Positions 1-12,744 are shown, counted from the first letter of the stretch. The stretch is 64,000 nt of DNA from Streptomyces sp. NBC_00663 (GCF_036226885.1 NZ_CP109027.1:2418001-2482000); one strand, 5' to 3'. Notes: generated by a model from the sequence alone, not told the origin. A program made the numbers and translations.

Positions 1-1
1 G

Positions 2-3000
2 CTGTGCACCAAGGGCGCGACCACGGCCGAGATGCTCGCCGCACCCGGCCGGCTGACCACCGCGCTGGTCAGGGACGACCGGGGCGAGGAGCCCGTGCCC
101 GCCCCGATGGCGGACGCGATCTCCGAGACGGCTCGCAGGCTCCGCCGGATCATCGACACGTACGGGCCGGACGCGCTCGCCTTCTACGTCTCCGGGCAGA
201 TGAGCCTGGAGGCCCAGTACCTGGCGAACAAGCTCGCCAAGGGGTTCGTACGGACGAACCAGATCGAGTCGAACTCCCGGCTGTGCATGGCGAGCGCCGG
301 GGCCGGTTACAAGCTGTCGCTGGGCGCCGACGGGCCGCCGGGATCGTACGAGGACTTCGAGAAGGCCGATGCCTTCTTCGTCATCGGCTCGAACATGGCC
401 GACTGCCACCCGATCCTCTTCCTGCGGATGATGGAGCGGGTCAAGGCGGGCGCCAAGCTGATCGTCGTCGATCCGAGGCGTACCGCGACGGCCGCGAAGG
501 CGGACCTGTTCCTCCAGATCAAGCCCGGTACCGATCTCGCCCTCCTCAACGGCCTGCTCCACCTCCTCCTCGCCGACGGCCGCACCGACCCCGACTTCAT
601 CGCCGCGCACACCGAGGGCTGGGAGGCGATGCCCGAGTTCCTCGCCGACTACACGCCGGCGGCCGTCGCGGGGCTCACGGGGCTGGCCGAGGAGGACCTG
701 CGCACGGCAGCGCGGCTGATCGGCGAGGCCGGTGAGTGGATGAGCCTGTGGACCATGGGCCTCAACCAGTCCACGCACGGCACCTGGAACACCAACGCCC
801 TGGTCAACCTGCACCTCGCGACCGGCGCCATCTGCCGCCCCGGCTCCGGCCCCTTCTCCCTCACCGGCCAGCCGAACGCCATGGGCGGCCGGGAGATGGG
901 CTACATGGGCCCGGGCCTGCCCGGCCAGCGGTCCGTCCTCGTCGACGCCGAGCGCGCGTTCATCGAGGACCTCTGGGAGCTGCCGCCCGGCACCGTCCGC
1001 AAGGACGGCGTCGGCAAGGGCACGATCGAGATGTTCCAGAAGATGGCCGACGGCGAGATCAAGGCCTGCTGGATCATCTGCACCAACCCGGTCGCCTCGG
1101 TCGCCAACCGCCGTACCGTCATCGAGGGCCTGGAAGCCGCCGAGTTCGTCGTCGCCCAGGACGTGTTCACCGACACGGAGACCAACGCGTACGCCGACGT
1201 CGTCCTGCCCGGCGCGATGTGGACCGAGGGCGAGGGCGTCTTCGTCAACAGCGAGCGCAACCTCACCCTGACCGCCCCTGTCGCCGACCCGCCGGGCGAG
1301 GCGATGGCGGACTGGCGGATCATCGCGGCCGTCGCCCGCGAGATGGGGTACGAGACGGGCTTCTCGTACGACAGCGCCGAGGAGGTCTTCGAGGAGATCC
1401 GCCGCGCCTGGAACCCCGTCACGGGCTGGGATCTGCGCGGGGTGACCTACGAGCGGCTGCGCTCCACTCCCGTGCAGTGGCCGGCCGCCGCCGAGGACGG
1501 TCCCGCCCGCAACCCGATCCGGTACGTCGAGGGCGGCACCCTGCGCTTCCCGACGCCGACCGGCCGGGCCGTCTTCCACCCCCGGCCGCATCTGCCGGCC
1601 GCCGAGCTGCCGGACGACGACTTCCCCTTCGTGCTGAACACCGGGCGGGTGCAGCACCAGTGGCACACGCTGACCAAGACCGGGAAGGTCGCCAAGCTCA
1701 ACAAGCTGAACCCCGGGCCGTTCGTGGAGCTGCACCCCGAGGACGCGCGGGCGCTCGGGATCGGTGACGGCGACGGGGTGGAGGTGGCCTCGCGGCGCGG
1801 CCGGGCGGTGCTGCCGGCGGTGGTCACCGACCGGGTACGGCCGGGGTGCGTGTTCGCGCCGTTCCACTGGAACGACCTGTTCGGCGAGTATCTGAGCGTC
1901 AACGCCGTGACCAGCGACGCCGTCGACCCGATCTCCTTCCAGCCCGAGTTCAAGGTGTGTGCGGTGTCGCTGGCGAAGGTCCACGAGCCGAAGGTCGCGG
2001 TCCCTTCGGAGGTCATCGTCCCGACCTCCGTCACCCCGGGCGCCGACCCCTTCGGCCTCGCGACCGCCCCGCCGCCCGTCCTCAGCGCGCAGGAGCGGCT
2101 CTACCTCACCGGCTTCCTCGCGGGCATCGACTCGGGCGCGCCCGGCGTCCCGGTGCTGCCGCCGAACGCGCCCTTCAGCCCGGAGCACGCGCTGTGGGTG
2201 AACGGTGTCCTCGCCGGCATGTACTCGCGTTCCGCGGCGGCGCCGCAGGAGCGCCCCGGCCGCGAGATCGTCGTGCTGTGGGCCTCCCAGACGGGCAACG
2301 CGGAGGACTTCGCCGGCGCGGTCGCCGACCGCCTGTCCGAGAGCGGGCATCGCGCGAGCCTGCTCGGCATGGACGACACCGACCCCGGCACCCTCCCGAA
2401 GGGCGCCGACCTGCTGCTGGTCACCAGCACCTTCGGCGACGGCGACGCCCCCGACAACGGGTCCGGCTTCTGGGAGCTGCTGGCCGCCGAGCAGGCCCCG
2501 CGCCTGGACGGGGTCCGGTACTCGGTGCTGGCGTTCGGCGACTCGTCGTACGACGACTTCTGCGGCCACGGCCGCCGGCTGGACGCCCGCCTCGACGAGC
2601 TGGGCGCGGTCCGGCTCGCCCCGCGCACGGACTGCGAACCGGACTACGAGCCGACCGCGGACGCCTGGCTGGACCAGGTGCTGTCCGCGCTGGGCGACAC
2701 CGAGACACCACGCCAGGCGCCACAGAAACCGAAGGCACGCGCCCCCAGGCCCGCCCCCATCACCGCCCGGCTCGTCGGCAACCGGCTGCTGAGCCGGCCC
2801 GGCGCGGGCAAGGAGGTGCGCCGGTTCACCTTCGACACGAGCGGCACTCCCCTGACCTATGAGGCGGGCGACGCGCTCGGCGTCCGCCCGGTCAACTCCC
2901 CGTCCCTGGTGGCGGAGTGGCTGGCGGCGACCGGCGTGGACGGCTCGACGGCCGTGTCCGTGGCGGGAGTCGACGAGGTCCCCTTCGCCGAGGCCCTGCA

Positions 3001-3862
3001 CCGCCACCTCGACATCACCCGCATCACCCCCGACTTCCTCCGCTTCGTCGCCGAACACACCCGCGACGACCGGGAGTTGCGCCGACTGCTGCGTCCTGAC
3101 AACAAGGACGGCCTGGCAAAGTGGAGTTGGGGACGCCAGGCGGTCGACGTCCTCGCCGAACACCCGGTCCGGGCGGGCGCGGCCGACTGGGCGACCGTGC
3201 TCAAGAAGCTGCAACCCCGCCTGTACTCCATATCGTCGAGCCCGCTGGCCGACCCGCACCGGGTCTCTCTCACGGTCTCCGTGGTCCGGTACGAGAACCT
3301 GCACGGCAGGCCGCGCGGCGGGGTCTGCTCGCCGTTCCTCGCGGACGCGGACACCGGCACCGAGGTGCCGGTCTTCGTGCAGTCCTCCCCGCACTTCCGC
3401 CCGCCCGCCGACGCGACCACACCCATGATCATGGTGGGCCCCGGCACCGGAGTCGCCCCGTTCGTGGGCTTCCTCCAGGAGCGGCGCGCACTCGGCCACC
3501 GGGCGCCGAACTGGCTGTTCTTCGGCGAGCAGCACCAGGCCAGCGACTTCTACTACGAGGAGGAGCTGACCGAGCTCCTCGCCGAGGGCACCCTCGCCCG
3601 TCTCGACACCGCCTTCTCCCGCGACCAGCGGCAGAAGGTCTACGTCCAGGACCGGATGCGCGAACACGGCCCCGAGCTGTGGCGCTGGCTCCAGGACGGC
3701 GCCCACTTCTACGTCTGCGGCGACGCCTCCCGCATGGCGAAGGACGTGGACCGGGCCCTCAGGGACATCGCGGTCACGCACGGCGGTCTGACGGAGGACG
3801 AGGCGACGGCGTACGTGAAGCAGCTGGCGACGGCGAAGCGATATGTACGGGATGTGTACTGA
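2..3862 (+). CDS. Molybdopterin oxidoreductase fused to CysJ-like diflavin reductase (5' partial)
   Basis: This is the 3' part of a nitrate reductase-like/sulfite reductase flavoprotein fusion; the start lies left of the window and the reading frame is open from base 2. Visible residues 1 to about 640 are a molybdopterin oxidoreductase plus the molydopterin-dinucleotide-binding domain ([17 protein letters not shown] near 541). A CysJ-like segment ([10 protein letters not shown]) leads into a flavodoxin domain ([11 protein letters not shown] near 757). The FAD domain has RLYSISSS near 1073 and the NADPH domain has GPGTGVAPF near 1146, ending in the typical YVRDVY. Electrons would pass NADPH-FAD-FMN-molybdenum centre on one chain, so no separate reductase would be needed. 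The substrate is probably nitrate in assimilation, inferred from family annotation only. The N-terminal Fe-S ligands are mostly off the window. Confidence 0.85.
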   Translation: MCTKGATTAEMLAAPGRLTTALVRDDRGEEPVPAPMADAISETARRLRRIIDTYGPDALAFYVSGQMSLEAQYLANKLAKGFVRTNQIESNSRLCMASAGAGYKLSLGADGPPGSYEDFEKADAFFVIGSNMADCHPILFLRMMERVKAGAKLIVVDPRRTATAAKADLFLQIKPGTDLALLNGLLHLLLADGRTDPDFIAAHTEGWEAMPEFLADYTPAAVAGLTGLAEEDLRTAARLIGEAGEWMSLWTMGLNQSTHGTWNTNALVNLHLATGAICRPGSGPFSLTGQPNAMGGREMGYMGPGLPGQRSVLVDAERAFIEDLWELPPGTVRKDGVGKGTIEMFQKMADGEIKACWIICTNPVASVANRRTVIEGLEAAEFVVAQDVFTDTETNAYADVVLPGAMWTEGEGVFVNSERNLTLTAPVADPPGEAMADWRIIAAVAREMGYETGFSYDSAEEVFEEIRRAWNPVTGWDLRGVTYERLRSTPVQWPAAAEDGPARNPIRYVEGGTLRFPTPTGRAVFHPRPHLPAAELPDDDFPFVLNTGRVQHQWHTLTKTGKVAKLNKLNPGPFVELHPEDARALGIGDGDGVEVASRRGRAVLPAVVTDRVRPGCVFAPFHWNDLFGEYLSVNAVTSDAVDPISFQPEFKVCAVSLAKVHEPKVAVPSEVIVPTSVTPGADPFGLATAPPPVLSAQERLYLTGFLAGIDSGAPGVPVLPPNAPFSPEHALWVNGVLAGMYSRSAAAPQERPGREIVVLWASQTGNAEDFAGAVADRLSESGHRASLLGMDDTDPGTLPKGADLLLVTSTFGDGDAPDNGSGFWELLAAEQAPRLDGVRYSVLAFGDSSYDDFCGHGRRLDARLDELGAVRLAPRTDCEPDYEPTADAWLDQVLSALGDTETPRQAPQKPKARAPRPAPITARLVGNRLLSRPGAGKEVRRFTFDTSGTPLTYEAGDALGVRPVNSPSLVAEWLAATGVDGSTAVSVAGVDEVPFAEALHRHLDITRITPDFLRFVAEHTRDDRELRRLLRPDNKDGLAKWSWGRQAVDVLAEHPVRAGAADWATVLKKLQPRLYSISSSPLADPHRVSLTVSVVRYENLHGRPRGGVCSPFLADADTGTEVPVFVQSSPHFRPPADATTPMIMVGPGTGVAPFVGFLQERRALGHRAPNWLFFGEQHQASDFYYEEELTELLAEGTLARLDTAFSRDQRQKVYVQDRMREHGPELWRWLQDGAHFYVCGDASRMAKDVDRALRDIAVTHGGLTEDEATAYVKQLATAKRYVRDVY

Positions 3863-3943
3863 CCATACTTTTTTACCGGTCTCACACCGGACTCTTCACC
3901 TCCGTCACCGCCCCGCTCACCGGGCCCGATTACGGTCCGTGCC

Positions 3944-5677
3944 GTGCACTTGGCAGACATGACGCCGGTGGCACCCGGCCGGCGGACGCAGCCGGCGGTG
4001 TCCGCCGCCCCGGAACGCCCCGCCTCGGAACCTCCCGCGCAGTGGCACCGGGTCCTCACCCTCCTCGCCGACATCAGCCTCTTCATCGGCACGCGCGCGG
4101 TGTGGACGCGGGCGGCGGCGCACCGGCCGGCGGTGGCCGCGGTCATCTCCCTCTGTTACGTCTCGATCCTGGCGTGCGGGGTGCTGGCCCTGACGGTCCG
4201 CCGCCGCCGCTCCCTGGCCCGCCTCGACCTGCTGATCCTGCTGACGGCCGTGACGCTGACGGTGTGCGCCTGGGTGCTGCTCCACCAGGGCAGCGACGAG
4301 GCCCAGCTGACGACCCAGGCGGCGAAGGAGCTGGCCGCGGGCCATCCGATGTACGGCAGGCCATGGCCCTGGCTGTTCGGCCGGACCGTGGCCCTCACCC
4401 CCACGGTCACCGGCACCTACGACCTCACCTACGGCTATCCCCCACTGGCCCCGCTGCTGACCGCGCCCCTCCTCTGGCTGGGCCACGGGGCCGCCCCGGC
4501 GACGGCGGTGAGCACGGCCGCGCTGATCGTCGGCGCCATCGCCCTGTGGCGGATGCTGCCCGCCCCCTGGCGCCCGACGGCGACCATGGTCTTCCTCGGC
4601 TTCGGCATCCTGCCCCAGTACGCCCGGCTCGGTTACCCGGCGATCGTGGGCCTGGCCCTGCTGGTCCCCGTGGTCGTCGGCTGGCCGCGCATCGGAAGGG
4701 GCGGCCGCCTGGGTGCGCCCGGCATGGCACGTGCCGCCTGCCTCGGCGCGGCCTGCGCCGCACAGCAACTCCCGTGGTTCCTGGCCCCGTTCCTCCTGGC
4801 CGGCCTCTACGCCGTACGCCGAGGCGAACTGGGCGCCCGTCCGGCGGCCCTGCTCGTGCTCCGGTTCACCGGGGTCGCGGCCACCGTATGGCTGCTGATC
4901 AACACGTACTTCGTCGTGAGCGAACCGACGGCCTGGCTGGACGGCATCGCCCTGCCGCTCACCCAGGGGGCGGTGCTGCACGGCCAGGGCCTGGTGGACG
5001 TGTCCCTGTACCTCACGAACGGCAGCGACCGGCTCGACTGGTACTCCCACGCGAGCCTGCTGCTGGCGGCGGGCCTGTTCCTGGTCTTCGTGCTCTTCGT
5101 ACGCCGGCTCGGCCCCGCGGCGACGGTCCTGCCCTGGTGCGCCTTCTTCCTGGCGACCCGCTCGCAGGACGGCTACTACCTGATGATGACGCCGCTGTGG
5201 CTGGCGACGGCGGTCACGGCACCGGCGTCGGAGTTCGCGGGCGCGTGGCAGCCACGCCTGGGCACCCACCGCACCCGGGTCGCCGTAGCCGCGCTGGCCC
5301 TGGTCCCGGCCCTCCTGGCGGCCACCCTCGCCGCAACGGGCGAACCGCCCCTCCACCTGCACGTCACGGCACTGCACCGCTCCCGTCCGGTCACGGCGTC
5401 CCGGCTCGCCCTCACGGTCACGAACACCTCCGGCACCACGCTCACGCCCCACTTCATGCTGACCGCGGGCCAGGGCATGAGCCGGTACTGGCGGATCGTG
5501 CGCGGCCCGAAGTCCCTCCCGGCCCACACCACGGCGAGCTACGAGCTCGGGCCGCCCGCCGAGCCGTACGGCGGGCGGTACGTCATCCCCAGGGCCGGCG
5601 CGCACCTGCGGCTGCGGGTCTTCACGGCCGCACCCCAGACCCTGTCGACCACCTACGTCAGGCTGCCGTCCGGGTGA
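3944..5677 (+). CDS. GT-C-like polytopic membrane protein
   Basis: The product is 577 aa with about ten hydrophobic segments between residues 45 and 440 and a hydrophilic C-terminal beta-rich domain of about 110 residues, presumably extracytoplasmic. The pattern of a short luminal DEAQ stretch, then GYPPLAPL and repeated hairpins, resembles the DUF2029/GT87 polyprenyl-phosphate-dependent mannosyltransferase group, but no catalytic residue can be assigned safely. The GTG start has no clear ribosome binding site. A TACGGT hexamer 8 bases upstream would fit leaderless transcription; an in-frame ATG lies at 3959. The gene ends 20 bases inside the convergent yceI gene, so the two 3' ends are antisense to each other. 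Confidence 0.6.
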   Translation: MHLADMTPVAPGRRTQPAVSAAPERPASEPPAQWHRVLTLLADISLFIGTRAVWTRAAAHRPAVAAVISLCYVSILACGVLALTVRRRRSLARLDLLILLTAVTLTVCAWVLLHQGSDEAQLTTQAAKELAAGHPMYGRPWPWLFGRTVALTPTVTGTYDLTYGYPPLAPLLTAPLLWLGHGAAPATAVSTAALIVGAIALWRMLPAPWRPTATMVFLGFGILPQYARLGYPAIVGLALLVPVVVGWPRIGRGGRLGAPGMARAACLGAACAAQQLPWFLAPFLLAGLYAVRRGELGARPAALLVLRFTGVAATVWLLINTYFVVSEPTAWLDGIALPLTQGAVLHGQGLVDVSLYLTNGSDRLDWYSHASLLLAAGLFLVFVLFVRRLGPAATVLPWCAFFLATRSQDGYYLMMTPLWLATAVTAPASEFAGAWQPRLGTHRTRVAVAALALVPALLAATLAATGEPPLHLHVTALHRSRPVTASRLALTVTNTSGTTLTPHFMLTAGQGMSRYWRIVRGPKSLPAHTTASYELGPPAEPYGGRYVIPRAGAHLRLRVFTAAPQTLSTTYVRLPSG

Positions 5678-6173
5678 ACCGCAGTGTGGCGGTGACCGTG
5701 GTGAGGCCGCGGATCATGCCCAGCTGGTTCCAGCCCATGCCGAACTGCGCGCGGTCCACGGAGAACTCGGTGTCCAGGGTGACCGAGTCGGCGTCCGCGC
5801 CGACGAGCCGGGCGGTGAAGGACTGCGGACGGCTGATGCCGCGCACGGTCAGCTGACCGATCACATGAACCTTCTCCCCGTCGCGCAGCTCGGCGCTGCG
5901 CACCGCGAAGGTGATCTCGGGGTGGTTGTCGGCGTCGAAGAAGTCGGCGGACCTCAGGTGCGTGTCCCGCTTGGCGTTCTTGGTGTCCAGGGAGGCCACG
6001 TCCAGGGTCAGGGTGCCCACGGCCGACCCGTCGGTCCGTACCTCGCCCTGACCGTTGACGGCGCCGAAGGTGCCCTTCACGGTGACCAGGTTCCACATCG
6101 TCCTGTGTTTGATCCCCACGGTCGTGGCGGCGGTGTCGAGCTGCCAGGTCCCGGTTTCGACGGCGACGGTCAT
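5658..6173 (-). CDS. YceI family lipid-binding protein
   Basis: The product is about 171 aa in the YceI lipocalin-like fold, which binds polyisoprenoid-type lipids. Visible family signatures are an N-terminal WQLDTAATTVGIKH strand, SADFFDADNHPEITF in the middle, and GQLTVRGISRPQ. No signal peptide is present, so it is probably cytoplasmic. The ATG at 6173 is chosen because AGGAGTGAG lies 7 bases upstream; an ATG at 6203 lacks a site. It is divergent from marR at 6273. Two identical operator-like palindromes lie between them, so the MarR product probably controls both genes. The 3' end overlaps the upstream membrane protein gene by 20 bases, tail to tail. Confidence 0.88.
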   Translation of the reverse strand: MTVAVETGTWQLDTAATTVGIKHRTMWNLVTVKGTFGAVNGQGEVRTDGSAVGTLTLDVASLDTKNAKRDTHLRSADFFDADNHPEITFAVRSAELRDGEKVHVIGQLTVRGISRPQSFTARLVGADADSVTLDTEFSVDRAQFGMGWNQLGMIRGLTTVTATLRFTRTAA

Positions 6174-6198
6174 GGTTCTCACTCCTGCGAGGCTGTAG

Positions 6199-6252
6199 TC
6201 CAAATTTGGATGATGCGATACGACCCACCGTAGCCTCTAATCCAAATTTGAA
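6199..6252. promoter_or_regulatory. Paired MarR-type operators between yceI and marR
   Basis: The perfect palindrome TCCAAATTTGGA sits at 6199-6210 and a near-perfect copy, TCCAAATTTGAA, at 6241-6252. Their starts are 42 bases apart, about four helical turns, so both faces are aligned. These AT-rich palindromes stand out in 70 percent GC surroundings. Location between divergent yceI and marR suggests autoregulation by the MarR protein; this is an inference. Confidence 0.65.
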
Positions 6253-6272
6253 CAACAGATACACTGGAACCC

Positions 6273-6773
6273 ATGGCCGCCGACTCCCACCACCCCGACC
6301 ACTCCGACTGCCCCGCGTCCGCGAGTGACGGGCTGCTCCCCGCGGAACTGCACGCCTGGATGCTGATGCTGGCCGCGACCGGGGCCGTCGAGCAGGAGCT
6401 GCGCTCCGTGGTCAAGGAGCGGCTGGACGTCTCCCACGACGAGTTCCTGATCCTGTGCCTGCTGGCCGGACACTCCGGCGAGGCGCTGCGCATGACCCGC
6501 GTCGCCGAACTCCTCGGCCGCCCCAAGACTCGCCTCACCTACCAGATCGCCTGCCTCCAGCACGCGGGCCTGATCACCCGCCAGTCCGTCTGCGGCGACA
6601 AACGAGGCGTAGAGGTGGCCCTCACCGAAAAGGCCCGAGGCCTGCTCAAAGACGCCTCCGCAACCCTCGCCGAGACGGTCACTGAGGGCCTGTCCCGCGT
6701 CATGGGCCCGGCCCAGTGCGAGGCGCTGCGCGCGCTGATACCGGAGGCGACGACGGAGCCCGTCGACCCGTAA
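6273..6773 (+). CDS. MarR family transcriptional regulator
   Basis: The product is 166 aa with a winged helix-turn-helix typical of MarR. Helices run from about residue 25; the recognition region is near GEALRMTRVAELLGRPKTR, and the wing contains CGDKRGVEVALTEKARG. MarR proteins are dimers that lose DNA binding on contact with a ligand or oxidant. A few cysteines occur in the DNA-binding half, but a redox role is not shown. The gene is divergent from yceI and next to two matching palindromes, the more proximal ending 20 bases before this start. TACACT at 6260-6265 lies 7 bases before the ATG, so the transcript may be leaderless. It ends 19 bases before a large FAD/Fe-S oxidase that may be co-transcribed. 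Confidence 0.88.
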   Translation: MAADSHHPDHSDCPASASDGLLPAELHAWMLMLAATGAVEQELRSVVKERLDVSHDEFLILCLLAGHSGEALRMTRVAELLGRPKTRLTYQIACLQHAGLITRQSVCGDKRGVEVALTEKARGLLKDASATLAETVTEGLSRVMGPAQCEALRALIPEATTEPVDP

Positions 6774-6792
6774 ATCTGGGTACCCGGCGTCC

Positions 6793-9700
6793 ATGCCCAC
6801 CCTGGAATCAGCCCTCCGTCACCGCGTGGACGGCGAGGTCCGCTTCGATGCCGGGTCCCGTGCCGCCTACTCCACCGATGCCTCCAACTTCCGGCAGACC
6901 CCGATCGGCGTGGTCGTGCCGCGTACCCCCGAGGCCGCGGCCGAGGCCGTGGCGGTCGCCCGGGAGTACGACGCCCCCGTGCTGTCCCGGGGTGGCGGTA
7001 CCAGCCTCGCCGGTCAGTGCACCAACACCGCGGTGGTGATCGACTGGTCGAAGTACTGCGGTCGTCTCGAATCCGTGGACGCCGACGCCCGTACCTGCGT
7101 CGTCCAGCCCGGCATCGTCCTGGACGACCTCAACCGCCGGCTCGCCCCCACCGGGCTCAGGTTCGGCCCGGAACCGGCCACGCACGCCAACTGCACGCTC
7201 GGCGGCATGATCGGCAACAACTCCTGCGGCGCCACCGCCCAGGCGTACGGCAAGGTCGTGGACAACATCGCGCGCCTGGAGGTGCTCCTCTACGACGGCA
7301 CCCGGTTCTGGTGCGGCCCCACCAGTGACGAGGAGTACGCCGCGATCGAACGGCAGGGCGACCTGCGCGCCACCCTCTACCGCCATCTGCGCGCCCTCCG
7401 TGACACCCACGCCGACGAGATCCGCCACCGCTTCCCGGACATCCCCCGCCGGGTCTCCGGCTACAACCTCGACTCCCTCCTGCCCGAGCACGGCTTCGAC
7501 GTCGCCGGCCTGCTCGTCGGCAGCGAGTCGACGCTGGTGACCGTCCTGCGCGCCGAACTGAAGCTGGTGCCGGTGGTGAAGGAGCAGACGCTGGTCGTCC
7601 TCGGCTTCCCGGACATCGACACGGCCGCCGACGCCGTACCCGCGATCCTGCCGTACGAGCCGATCGCGCTCGAAGGCGTCGACTCACGGCTGATCCGGGA
7701 CGAGCGGATCAAGCGTCTCAATCCGAAGGCGCGCGCCCAACTCCCCGAGGGAAACGCCTATTTGATGGTGCAGTTCGGCGGTGACACCGTCGAGGAGTCC
7801 GATGAGCACGCGCACCGGATGCTGGACGCACTGCACGAGTCCGAGCACGATGCCACGGTCGCCTTCCTCGACGACCCGTCCCACGAGGCGGAGTTGTGGC
7901 AGGTCCGCGAGGCCGGCCTCGGCGCCACCGCGCACATCCCGGGCCGGCCCGACACCTTCGAGGGCTGGGAGGACTCGGCGGTACCGCCCGAGCGGCTCGG
8001 CGACTATCTGCGCCGACTGCGGCACCTGTACGACGAGTTCGGGTATCTCAGCGACACCGGGCCCAGCCTGTACGGCCACTTCGGTCAGGGGTGCGTGCAC
8101 ACCCGGATCCCCTTCGACCTGTACTCGGCCGACGGGGTCGCCGCGTACCGGCGGTTCATGGAGCGGGCGGCCGATCTGGTCGCCGAGTTCGGCGGCTCGT
8201 TCTCCGGTGAGCACGGCGACGGGCAGAGCCGGGGCGAGCTGCTGCCGCGAATGTTCGGGGAGCAACTGGTCGCCGCGTTCGAGGAGTTGAAGGGTGCCTT
8301 CGACCCGCTCAACCGGATGAACCCCGGGAAGGTCGTGACGCCGTACCGCCTCGACGAGAACCTCAGGCTCGGCGGTGACTGGGCCCCGTACGCCCCGAAG
8401 GACCTGCATTTCCAGTTCCCGGACGACGGCGGCTCCTTCGCCGATGCCGCCAACCGCTGTGTGGGCGTGGGCAAATGCCGGCAGCTGACCAGCGAGGGGT
8501 CGGTGATGTGCCCGTCGTACCAGGTCACCCGGGAGGAGGAGCACTCCACGCGGGGCCGGGCGCGGCTGCTGTTCGAGATGCTCGACGGTCATGGCGACAG
8601 CGCGATCCAGGACGGTTGGCGGTCACGGGCGGTGCACGACGCGCTCGATCTGTGTCTGGCCTGCAAGGGCTGCAAGAGCGACTGTCCGGCCGACGTCGAC
8701 ATGGCGACGTACAAGGCGGAGTTCCTCTCCCATCACTACGAGGGCCGCTGGTGGCGCAGGCCCCGCGCGCACCTGTCGATGGGCTGGCTGCCGCTGGTGG
8801 CGCAGGCCGTGGGCCGCTCCCGGCTCGGCCCGGCCGTGAACGCGCTCACCCACACCCCGGTCCTGTCGAGGGCGGCCGTGGCCGCCGCCGGGGTGGAGAA
8901 CCGGGAGATTCCGCTGTTCGCCGGGGAGACGCTGCAACAGTGGTTCGCCCGCCATGAGCCGTACGGCGACGGTTCGCGCGGCAGTGTCCTGCTGTGGCCG
9001 GACACCTTCACCAACCACTTCCATCCGCACGTCGGCCGGGCCGCCGTGGCCCTGCTGGAGCACGCGGGCTGGCGGGTGGAGCTGCCGACCGAGCCGCTGT
9101 GCTGCGGGCTGACCTGGATCTCCACCGGGCAACTGGGCGTCGCCGAGCGGGTGTTGGGCCGTACCGTACGACGTCTCGCGCCGCATGTGCGGGACGACGG
9201 GCTGGTGGTCACGCTGGAGCCGAGCTGCTCGGCGGTGTTCCGCTCCGACGCGGGCGACCTGTTCCCCGGCGACCGGGACGTACGACGGCTGCGCGACCGG
9301 ACGGTGACGCTCGCGGAGCTGCTCACCGAGCACTCCCCCGGCTATGTACCCCCACAGGTCCCGGAGCGGTCCGCGCGCGCCCTGGCCCAGGTGCACTGCC
9401 ATCAGCACGCGGTCCTCGGCTGGGACGCCGACGCCGCGCTGCTGCGGCGGGCCGGTGTCGACGCCGAGCGCCTGGACTCCGGGTGCTGCGGGCTGGCCGG
9501 GAACTTCGGCTTCGAGCCGGGCCATCTGGACGTGAGCGAGGCCTGCGCGGAGCGCGTCCTGCTGCCGAGGCTGCGGGAGGCCGCGCCGGAGACGGTGGTC
9601 CTGGCCGACGGTTTCAGCTGCCGTACCCAGATCGCCGAGTTCGACAGCGGCGGCCATGAGGCGGTCCATCTGGCGGAGCTGCTGGCGGTGGGGCTGCCGG

Positions 9701-9858
9701 ACGGCAGCGCTCCGGGCAGCGCGTACGGGGTGGCCCCGGGCGTCCGCCCGGCGCCTCCGGGACGGCGGGCCCAGGCGCTCGCGCTGGCGGGGAGCGGGGC
9801 GGCGGCGGGTGCCGCGATCGGGGCGGCGATCGGGGCGGCGCGGCTGCTACGACGGTGA
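6793..9858 (+). CDS. FAD/Fe-S D-2-hydroxyacid dehydrogenase (YdiJ-like)
   Basis: The product is 1021 aa. An N-terminal FAD-binding PCMH domain (GGGTSLAGQCTN near 70, NNSCGATAQAYGK near 140) is followed by the FAD-linked oxidase C domain with GEHGDGQSRGE near 473. Two [4Fe-4S] motifs follow: CVGVGKCR with MCPSY, then CLACKGCKSDCPADV near 617. Two C-terminal CCG-type cysteine motifs are present (CCGLTW near 769, GCCGLAGNFGFE near 898). Length and domain order match E. coli YdiJ (1018 aa), a D-2-hydroxyglutarate dehydrogenase; glycolate or D-lactate remain possible substrates. The last 25 residues are an unusual Gly/Ala helix. It lies 19 bases after marR, has no clear ribosome binding site, and may share its transcript. 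Confidence 0.85.
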   Translation: MPTLESALRHRVDGEVRFDAGSRAAYSTDASNFRQTPIGVVVPRTPEAAAEAVAVAREYDAPVLSRGGGTSLAGQCTNTAVVIDWSKYCGRLESVDADARTCVVQPGIVLDDLNRRLAPTGLRFGPEPATHANCTLGGMIGNNSCGATAQAYGKVVDNIARLEVLLYDGTRFWCGPTSDEEYAAIERQGDLRATLYRHLRALRDTHADEIRHRFPDIPRRVSGYNLDSLLPEHGFDVAGLLVGSESTLVTVLRAELKLVPVVKEQTLVVLGFPDIDTAADAVPAILPYEPIALEGVDSRLIRDERIKRLNPKARAQLPEGNAYLMVQFGGDTVEESDEHAHRMLDALHESEHDATVAFLDDPSHEAELWQVREAGLGATAHIPGRPDTFEGWEDSAVPPERLGDYLRRLRHLYDEFGYLSDTGPSLYGHFGQGCVHTRIPFDLYSADGVAAYRRFMERAADLVAEFGGSFSGEHGDGQSRGELLPRMFGEQLVAAFEELKGAFDPLNRMNPGKVVTPYRLDENLRLGGDWAPYAPKDLHFQFPDDGGSFADAANRCVGVGKCRQLTSEGSVMCPSYQVTREEEHSTRGRARLLFEMLDGHGDSAIQDGWRSRAVHDALDLCLACKGCKSDCPADVDMATYKAEFLSHHYEGRWWRRPRAHLSMGWLPLVAQAVGRSRLGPAVNALTHTPVLSRAAVAAAGVENREIPLFAGETLQQWFARHEPYGDGSRGSVLLWPDTFTNHFHPHVGRAAVALLEHAGWRVELPTEPLCCGLTWISTGQLGVAERVLGRTVRRLAPHVRDDGLVVTLEPSCSAVFRSDAGDLFPGDRDVRRLRDRTVTLAELLTEHSPGYVPPQVPERSARALAQVHCHQHAVLGWDADAALLRRAGVDAERLDSGCCGLAGNFGFEPGHLDVSEACAERVLLPRLREAAPETVVLADGFSCRTQIAEFDSGGHEAVHLAELLAVGLPDGSAPGSAYGVAPGVRPAPPGRRAQALALAGSGAAAGAAIGAAIGAARLLRR
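9814..9837 (+). repeat. 12-bp tandem repeat in Gly/Ala tail
   Basis: Two exact consecutive copies of GCGATCGGGGCG encode the AIGAAIGAA part of the oxidase C-terminus. The periodic small residues form a glycine-zipper-like helix that might touch the membrane or another helix; expansion by slippage is likely. Confidence 0.6.
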
Positions 9859-9873
9859 TCCCGCGCGCCCCCT

Positions 9874-9889
9874 CCCCGGATCCCCGGGG
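9874..9889 (+). terminator. Hairpin with T-rich tail after the FAD/Fe-S oxidase
   Basis: CCCCGG at 9874-9879 pairs with CCGGGG at 9884-9889, followed by GTTCTCTTCC. This is a short but GC-rich stem with a pyrimidine tail in the right place to end the upstream transcript before fur. Confidence 0.45.
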
Positions 9890-9939
9890 GTTCTCTTCCG
9901 GTCAAGATGCGCGTCACCAAACTGGGAGGATTCCTTTTC

Positions 9940-9969
9940 TTGAACTATTCGTGTTTAGCGCGGTAGGTT
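9940..9969 (+). promoter_or_regulatory. Promoter of fur-katG
   Basis: TTGAAC at 9940-9945 is followed by 18 bases and TAGGTT at 9964-9969, which is 6 bases from the fur ATG. Transcription would start at or next to the start codon, giving a leaderless mRNA. The spacer is AT-rich, where FurS/FurA-type autorepressors are known to bind in related operons. Confidence 0.6.
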
Positions 9970-9975
9970 GTCCGC

Positions 9976-12680
<2,705 letters not shown>

Positions 12681-12696
12681 TCGCTTGATCCGTTGA

Positions 12697-12726
12697 TGTG
12701 GGGCGGCCCGTACGGGTCGCCCCACA
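12697..12726 (+). terminator. katG terminator hairpin
   Basis: TGTGGGGCGGCCCG at 12697-12710 pairs with CGGGTCGCCCCACA at 12713-12726. The stem is 14 pairs with one G-T pair and a very small loop, 16 bases after the katG stop. There is no T tail, which is usual for Streptomyces. Confidence 0.75.
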
Positions 12727-12744
12727 CGCATGCCCGGGCCGATC

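Noticed and set aside
3867..3890. Terminator after the first gene (T run followed by CCGGT/ACCGG)
   Set aside because: The T run precedes rather than follows the short 5-base stem, so it is not a usual terminator in this direction.
3917..5605. Long minus-strand frame opposite the GT-C-like membrane protein
   Set aside because: The plus frame has regular hydrophobic helices, while the minus frame is a low-complexity Arg/Gly/Gln string.
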